Shown here: positions 59,650-64,000 of the stretch, one piece after another
Numbering within the stretch: position 1 is the stretch's first letter
How the letters are laid out: each line of letters begins with the position of its first letter
NCBI GenBank assembly: GCA_035547755.1
Contig: DASZUG010000003.1
Location: forward strand, 1 to 64,000
Direction: 5' to 3'
Length of the DNA stretch: 64,000 nt
Origin: Mesorhizobium_L sp035547755
GTDB taxonomy: Bacteria > Pseudomonadota > Alphaproteobacteria > Rhizobiales > Rhizobiaceae
Translations under genes and position numbers: made by a program
The notes under the pieces: model-generated
Database searches by the model: none
Told to the model about the DNA's origin: nothing
Seen by the model: only the letters and a program-made list of their open reading frames with translations

Positions 59650-62283
59650 TCAGGATTCAGCCAGCAGCATCGCCACGGCGCCGTCCGCGAACAGTTCTGA
59701 CGCCGCCAATTCAGACACCGGGGCGTATTGGTTGCCGGTGAAAGCGGAATGCCATGCGGTCTGCGCGGACTGCTCGTCGAGAATGATCGTCGTTTCGCAA
59801 AACCAGCCCGGATCGATGCACCCATTTGCGAGGAGAGTCGCGCCCAGGACGAACCTCGGAACGGCGATTAGCGCAGCCGCGTCTCCGGCTCGACGGACAA
59901 ATGCAACGATGTTCTCCGCCCTTGGGCCGAAGACGGCGAGCGGCTGGTAGTCGCCCCGACCAAACAAATCAGGCAAGCGCTGACGCAGCTTGAGGCAGGC
60001 CGAAACCAATCGAAGCTTCTGTCCGGCAAGGCTGGAAGGAGCGGTTCCGGCTTCCCCATCCAGCAGCTTTTGAAGCTCCGCGAAATCCGGTTCGCGCCGG
60101 TTGTCTGGATCGACAAGGCTGAAATCGGCCGCTTCGGAACCCTGATAGATGTCGGGAACGCCCGGAACGGTCAGTTTCAGCAACGTTTGCGCGAGACTGT
60201 TGACGCGGCCGGCCTGAGCAAATGGCCTCAAGGTCGCCTGAAAATCGGCGAGGAAAGCGCGGTTGCCGGGCGACAGAAGCTGACGGGCATAGTCCATGAC
60301 GGCGCGCTCATAGGCCGGATCGACGGCGACCCAGTCGGTGCGGCGCTTGGCTTCCCGGAGCGCCTTTTCGACATAGGCGAGATAGCGCTCGGCAAGGGTC
60401 GACAGCGCCGCTTTGTCGCTTGTGTCGAAATCCTCCGGCATTAAGCCTGCAAGCGCCTGGTAGAGAAGCCATTCGGTATCGGGTTCGGGCGCCGGGCCGC
60501 CGGGCAAATCCGCAATCATCCGGCGGTGCATGGAGCGCCAGCGCTCGACTGCCGCCGACCAGATGCCGGGCGCCTCGCTCAACGTGTAGAGCCGCGCTCG
60601 CGCGTCCTCGCCGCGCTTCGTGTCATGCGTGCTCGTCGCGGTGAGGCCACAGGGCTGGCGCTTGTGGCGTTCCGCCATCGCATCGTGAAACACGGCGATC
60701 GGCGCGCCGGCGCGGCTCGGATCGCCGCCGACCTCGTTCAAAGCGATCAGGCTGTTGGCGCGATAGAAAAGCGTGTCCTCGACCGCCTTCGCCATGATCG
60801 GCCCGGTGAGTTGCTGGAAACGCGTGCGGAACTCCCGCGCCTCCACGTTCGGCGGATCGAGGAGCAACGCGGCGATGCGGTCAACCGCGACGCCGGGATC
60901 ATCCAACCGCGCCTTGGCGGACGCCCCCTCGATAATGGCGCGGTCCTCGGCCGAGAGGCCGTCAGCATTGCCGTAGGTGCGATAGACGGGGAAGGCGATG
61001 ACGATCGCCGTGATCCCGCTTCGAACCGCTTCTTCGTTAAACGGCATCCCGGCGGGGCCGAGCGCGGCTTCCGCGAGGCGCACCAGCCCGTTCAATTCGG
61101 TTGCGAAATTCTCCTCGACCATGCCGCGCTTCGCGGCGCGCCGCTCCGCTTCGATATCGACCGGCTCGCCTCTCATGCGGCCGAGCGCCGCATCGAGCGC
61201 TCTTTTTCCCTCGGGTCTGGAGAAGACATCCGCCATCGAGCCGATGAACTCGTAGCCGGTCGTGCCTTCGATCGGCCAGGCCGGCAAATGCTCGCCTTCT
61301 TCCACGATCTTCTCGACATGGATGGTGACATCCGGTCCGGCAGCATCGCGCAGTCGTGTGAGATAGCCCGTCGGATCGGCAAGGCCATCGACATGATCGA
61401 CGCGCAGGCCCTGCACCTTTCCCGAGCGCACCAGTTCCAGGATGAGGCGATGCACGTCTCGGAAGACAGGCTCGTCTTCGACGCGAACACCGACCAGCCC
61501 CGTGACCTCGAAGAAGCGGCGATAGCTCAGATGCTTGCGCGCGTCTTGCCAGAACATCAGCCGCCAGGGCTGCGCGTCATGGATCGCGGCGAGCGCGCTG
61601 GCATCGCGGGAAAGGGCCTGCAACGCTGCGTCCAGGCCCGCCGCCTCATCGCTCTTCAGCAGCGTCTCCAACGTCGTGTGGAATTCATTGGTGCTGTCGG
61701 GTGCGGCGGCTTTGGCCGCGGCGATGATCCGGCCCGCCGGAGGGTGATCGACGCAATCGAGCGTAGCGGCGTAGCTCGCCGGCAGAAGCGGGAAGAGTTG
61801 ATCGTAATAGCGCAGACCGAGTGTGCACGAATCCGCATCCGCGGCGAGGCTGATCTCACCTGTCTCGGCCGCTTCCGCAAAGGATTTGCCCAGCACCGGC
61901 AGGGTCAGCGGTTCGCGCCAGTCGATATCGAAATGATGCGCGTAAGGGCTTCTCTCCCCCCATTCCACCACGCTCCGCCACCAGGGATTTTCGAGCGAGG
62001 CGGCCATGTGGTTCGGCACGATGTCGAGGATCAGTCCCAGCCCGGCATCAGCCAACGCGGCGGCGAGCCGCTCGAAGCCCTCCCGGCCGCCGATCGCCGG
62101 TTCGACCATATTGTGGTCGATGACGTCATAGCCATGCGTCGAGCCGGAGGTGGCGGCGAAGATCGGCGAAGCGTAGAGATGGCTGACGCCGAGTCGCTTG
62201 AGATAAGGCACGAGCCGGACGGCCCGATCGAACGTCATGCCGTTGCGGAACTGCAGGCGATAGGTTGCGGTCAGCTCGTTCAT
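59650..62283 (-). CDS. treY: Malto-oligosyltrehalose synthase
   Basis: Turns the reducing end of malto-oligosaccharides into a terminal trehalose unit. The 877-residue GH13 enzyme opens with ATYRLQFRNGMTFDRAVRLV and shows DIVPNHMA. Nucleophile Asp is in LRVDHVDGLADP, Glu in IHVEKIVEEGEHLP, and the TSTHDTKRGEDARAR motif of TreY follows. The partner TreZ, which releases trehalose, is not in view and may lie upstream of malQ. It overlaps malQ by 4 bp. A 156-bp gap separates it from glgE. Confidence 0.95.
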   Translation of the reverse strand: MNELTATYRLQFRNGMTFDRAVRLVPYLKRLGVSHLYASPIFAATSGSTHGYDVIDHNMVEPAIGGREGFERLAAALADAGLGLILDIVPNHMAASLENPWWRSVVEWGERSPYAHHFDIDWREPLTLPVLGKSFAEAAETGEISLAADADSCTLGLRYYDQLFPLLPASYAATLDCVDHPPAGRIIAAAKAAAPDSTNEFHTTLETLLKSDEAAGLDAALQALSRDASALAAIHDAQPWRLMFWQDARKHLSYRRFFEVTGLVGVRVEDEPVFRDVHRLILELVRSGKVQGLRVDHVDGLADPTGYLTRLRDAAGPDVTIHVEKIVEEGEHLPAWPIEGTTGYEFIGSMADVFSRPEGKRALDAALGRMRGEPVDIEAERRAAKRGMVEENFATELNGLVRLAEAALGPAGMPFNEEAVRSGITAIVIAFPVYRTYGNADGLSAEDRAIIEGASAKARLDDPGVAVDRIAALLLDPPNVEAREFRTRFQQLTGPIMAKAVEDTLFYRANSLIALNEVGGDPSRAGAPIAVFHDAMAERHKRQPCGLTATSTHDTKRGEDARARLYTLSEAPGIWSAAVERWRSMHRRMIADLPGGPAPEPDTEWLLYQALAGLMPEDFDTSDKAALSTLAERYLAYVEKALREAKRRTDWVAVDPAYERAVMDYARQLLSPGNRAFLADFQATLRPFAQAGRVNSLAQTLLKLTVPGVPDIYQGSEAADFSLVDPDNRREPDFAELQKLLDGEAGTAPSSLAGQKLRLVSACLKLRQRLPDLFGRGDYQPLAVFGPRAENIVAFVRRAGDAAALIAVPRFVLGATLLANGCIDPGWFCETTIILDEQSAQTAWHSAFTGNQYAPVSELAASELFADGAVAMLLAES

Positions 62284-64000
62284 CGTGGCCGCTCCTCCGC
62301 CACGGCGCGCGTCGCCTCCCGGAAGAGCGGCGAAGCCTGTAGCTCTTCGAGCGCGACCGGCAGTTTCGGACGCCAGTTCGGATAGGTGTCGGTGGTGCCG
62401 GGCACGTTGGTCGCCTCGCTGCCGGCGACGAGATCGACCAGCCGCGCCGCGGCCAGCCTGCAGGGCGTCCGCGCAATGAAGCGATGCGCGGCGACGACCA
62501 GCGTTTCCGGCAGGGGGCCGTCCGCCGCGATATCGGCAGAGAAGGTGCCGGCAGTCCGGCAGGCATCCACCAGCGCACGGCGCTCGCGCTCCCGCGTCGC
62601 GATTTGCTCGGCCGCCGTTTTTGGCGTGATCAGGCCGTTCTCTTCGCGAAGCGCGATATCCCGGCCCTGCCACCAGCCGGCGAGCGTCGGCAGATCGTGC
62701 GTGGAAAGGCAGGCGAGCGCCAGGGGCGGATAGTCTTGCGCCGGCGCGAAAGCGTCGCCGCGTTTCTCGAAATAAAGCGGGCGGTACGCGAGAATGCCGG
62801 CTTCGGCCATGGTTTCGCGGAAGCCTGACGGCACATAGCCGAGGTCTTCGCCGACCAGCAGCGAGCGGTAGCGATGCGATGTTTCCGCGAGCGTGCCGAT
62901 CATCTCTTCCATTGGATAGCGCACATGCGCGCCGTCCGCCGGCGTGCCTTCGCGCGGCACCCAGAAGAGCTGGCGCAGCGCCATGACATGGTCCATTCGG
63001 AGCGCGCCGGCGAAGCGCATATTGGCGGTCAGCATCTCGCGATAGGGCAGGAGATCGCGCGCCACGAGGGCGGTGGGCGACAAGGGCGCGAGGTTCCAGT
63101 CCTGTCCGATTGCGCTGAACATGTCGGGCGGCGCGCCGATGCTGATCCCTTCGGCGAAGAGGCCGGGATCGCTCCACGTGGCGGAGCCGTCGGGCGCGTC
63201 CCCGACGGCAAGGTCGAGGAACAGGCCGATGCGCATGCCCGCCTGACGTGCCGCTTGGGCGGCAGTCTGCAATTGGCTATGCGCCAGATATTGCAGCCAG
63301 AGCTGAAAGCGCACCGCGTCGGCATTCTCCCGCGCGAAGGCAGCGACCGCTTCGCTCCGCGCAACCTGGAATTCTTGCGGCCACGCTGCCCAGCCGGCTC
63401 CATATCCGATGGCGGTGAAATGCAATGACAGCGCTTCGAAAAGCGCATGCAGCCTGAGCGATTCCCCGCCTTCGACACAGAAGGCGGAAAAATTATCGTC
63501 ATCGGCAGTGCTGGCATGTTCCCGCCAGATGGCGCGCAGCGCCGCGAGCTTCAGAGCCGCTACCGCTTCATAGTCGACAAGCGGCGCGGCCCTCAGCCGG
63601 TTGATGGCGGCGCTCTGCTCCGGCGTCTCGCGAAAACCGGCAACGCGATCAACGGCGATATAGAGCGGGTTGAGGAAGAGGCGGTTCGACGGCGAGAAGG
63701 GGCTGCACCGCGCCGGATCGGCGAGAAAGAGGGCGTGCAGTGGGTTGAGGCCGACAAAGTCGGCGCCGGCCACCCCCAAAATCCGGCATAGGTCGGCAAG
63801 GTCGGCGAAGTCGCCGATGCCCCAATTGCGCGCAGAGCGCAGTTCGTAAAGTTGTGCCGCGACGCCCCAGGCAGGGTTCGCGTCGAGCCAGTCCGGCAGG
63901 AAGCAGCGGGCGATCGGTGCAGGCGGGTTTTCGTCGGGAAGCGCCTGCTCGGCATCGGGATCGACTCCGAGCGCCTTCAGGACATGGCGTTTCGTCTCGT
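62280..64000 (-). CDS. malQ: 4-alpha-glucanotransferase, 5' end outside window
   Basis: GH77 disproportionating enzyme that moves maltosyl and longer glucan segments. The frame stays open to the window end, so about 573 C-terminal residues are seen. They include LYELRSARNWGIGDFADL (near 63810-63860), LRMDHVMALRQLFWVP with the nucleophile Asp, LLVGEDLGYVP with the acid Glu, and LSTHDLPTLAGWW with the third Asp. The ATG-like start at 63779 is internal. First visible gene of the malQ-treY-glgE-treS run; it supplies malto-oligosaccharides for TreY or GlgE products. Confidence 0.95.
   Translation of the reverse strand, partial: ETKRHVLKALGVDPDAEQALPDENPPAPIARCFLPDWLDANPAWGVAAQLYELRSARNWGIGDFADLADLCRILGVAGADFVGLNPLHALFLADPARCSPFSPSNRLFLNPLYIAVDRVAGFRETPEQSAAINRLRAAPLVDYEAVAALKLAALRAIWREHASTADDDNFSAFCVEGGESLRLHALFEALSLHFTAIGYGAGWAAWPQEFQVARSEAVAAFARENADAVRFQLWLQYLAHSQLQTAAQAARQAGMRIGLFLDLAVGDAPDGSATWSDPGLFAEGISIGAPPDMFSAIGQDWNLAPLSPTALVARDLLPYREMLTANMRFAGALRMDHVMALRQLFWVPREGTPADGAHVRYPMEEMIGTLAETSHRYRSLLVGEDLGYVPSGFRETMAEAGILAYRPLYFEKRGDAFAPAQDYPPLALACLSTHDLPTLAGWWQGRDIALREENGLITPKTAAEQIATRERERRALVDACRTAGTFSADIAADGPLPETLVVAAHRFIARTPCRLAAARLVDLVAGSEATNVPGTTDTYPNWRPKLPVALEELQASPLFREATRAVAEERPR

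Noticed and set aside
62284..63177. 298-residue N-terminal extension of treY overlapping malQ
   Set aside because: malQ on the same strand in another frame has all GH77 motifs there; the TreY family opening is at 62283.
1..64000. CRISPR arrays, tRNA/rRNA genes, transposases, phage genes or a defence island
   Set aside because: None seen on either strand by reading; the toxin-antitoxin modules and small repeats are the only mobile-type features.

Overview
This window reads as chromosomal DNA of an alphaproteobacterium of the order Hyphomicrobiales (Rhizobiales). The order of housekeeping genes supports this: rpsF-rpsR-rplI, fabD-fabG-acpP-fabF-mltG-yicC-gmk, and lptF-lptG-lptD-surA-pdxA-rsmA followed by pepA-holC. 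So do the G+C-rich codon use and several families typical of the order (DUF3126, the tandem cold-shock protein, a LapG-like cysteine proteinase, and GlgE with a fused TreS-maltokinase). Genus cannot be fixed from the sequence alone. No rRNA, tRNA, CRISPR array, prophage or intact insertion sequence was seen.

Layout. 1-11325 is core metabolism: cyclopropane fatty acid synthase, the S6-S18-L9 ribosomal operon (minus strand), an M20 amidohydrolase, then the fatty-acid synthesis block with mltG, yicC and gmk. 11411-12041 is a higBA toxin-antitoxin module. 12066-19702 is a tightly overlapping minus-strand operon for the LPS transport and outer membrane machinery. It is followed by pepA and holC (plus), a LprI-like secreted protein and an ABC-F ATPase. 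25094-27545 is an accessory patch with a second higBA module of another family, a decayed antitoxin fragment, a DinB-fold protein and an unrecognised gene. 27673-31665 carries an MFS exporter, the propionyl-CoA carboxylase beta subunit and glyoxalase I. 31940-41704 holds many small single genes: cold shock, DUF192, hydrolase, cysE, gamma-carbonic anhydrase, a LapG-like protease, PilZ, PAS, rhomboid, CBS and GNAT. 41766-46328 contains DUF445, fadD, a MaoC hydratase and a methyltransferase. 46350-47473 is a creatininase-family gene bracketed by two copies of a palindromic repeat. 47501-52236 is a probable L-fucose-type sugar oxidation locus with an attached pyrophosphate-type phosphofructokinase. 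52244-53732 has an ArsR regulator, an SRPBCC protein and small genes. 54191 to the window end is a minus-strand trehalose and alpha-glucan operon: malQ, treY, glgE, treS-mak.

Two families of palindromic dispersed repeats occur. Family A has 19-bp terminal inverted repeats (complete at 4668-4835 and 31023-31218, partial at 1-151 and 45360-45424). Family B has 18-20-bp terminal inverted repeats (46350-46457 and 47328-47473). The most unusual non-coding signals are a row of four perfect hairpins at 36760-36916, and a strong intrinsic terminator at 39646-39678 that has no upstream gene and sits just before a rhomboid protease gene. Both are candidates for undescribed RNA elements, and they share a 12-base string.

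Functional picture. The window joins envelope building (fatty acids, LPS transport, MltG, CFA) with storage and stress sugars (GlgE pathway, TreY, TreS). A divergently transcribed sugar-acid locus has a clear palindromic operator. Accessory DNA is limited to toxin-antitoxin modules and small repeats.
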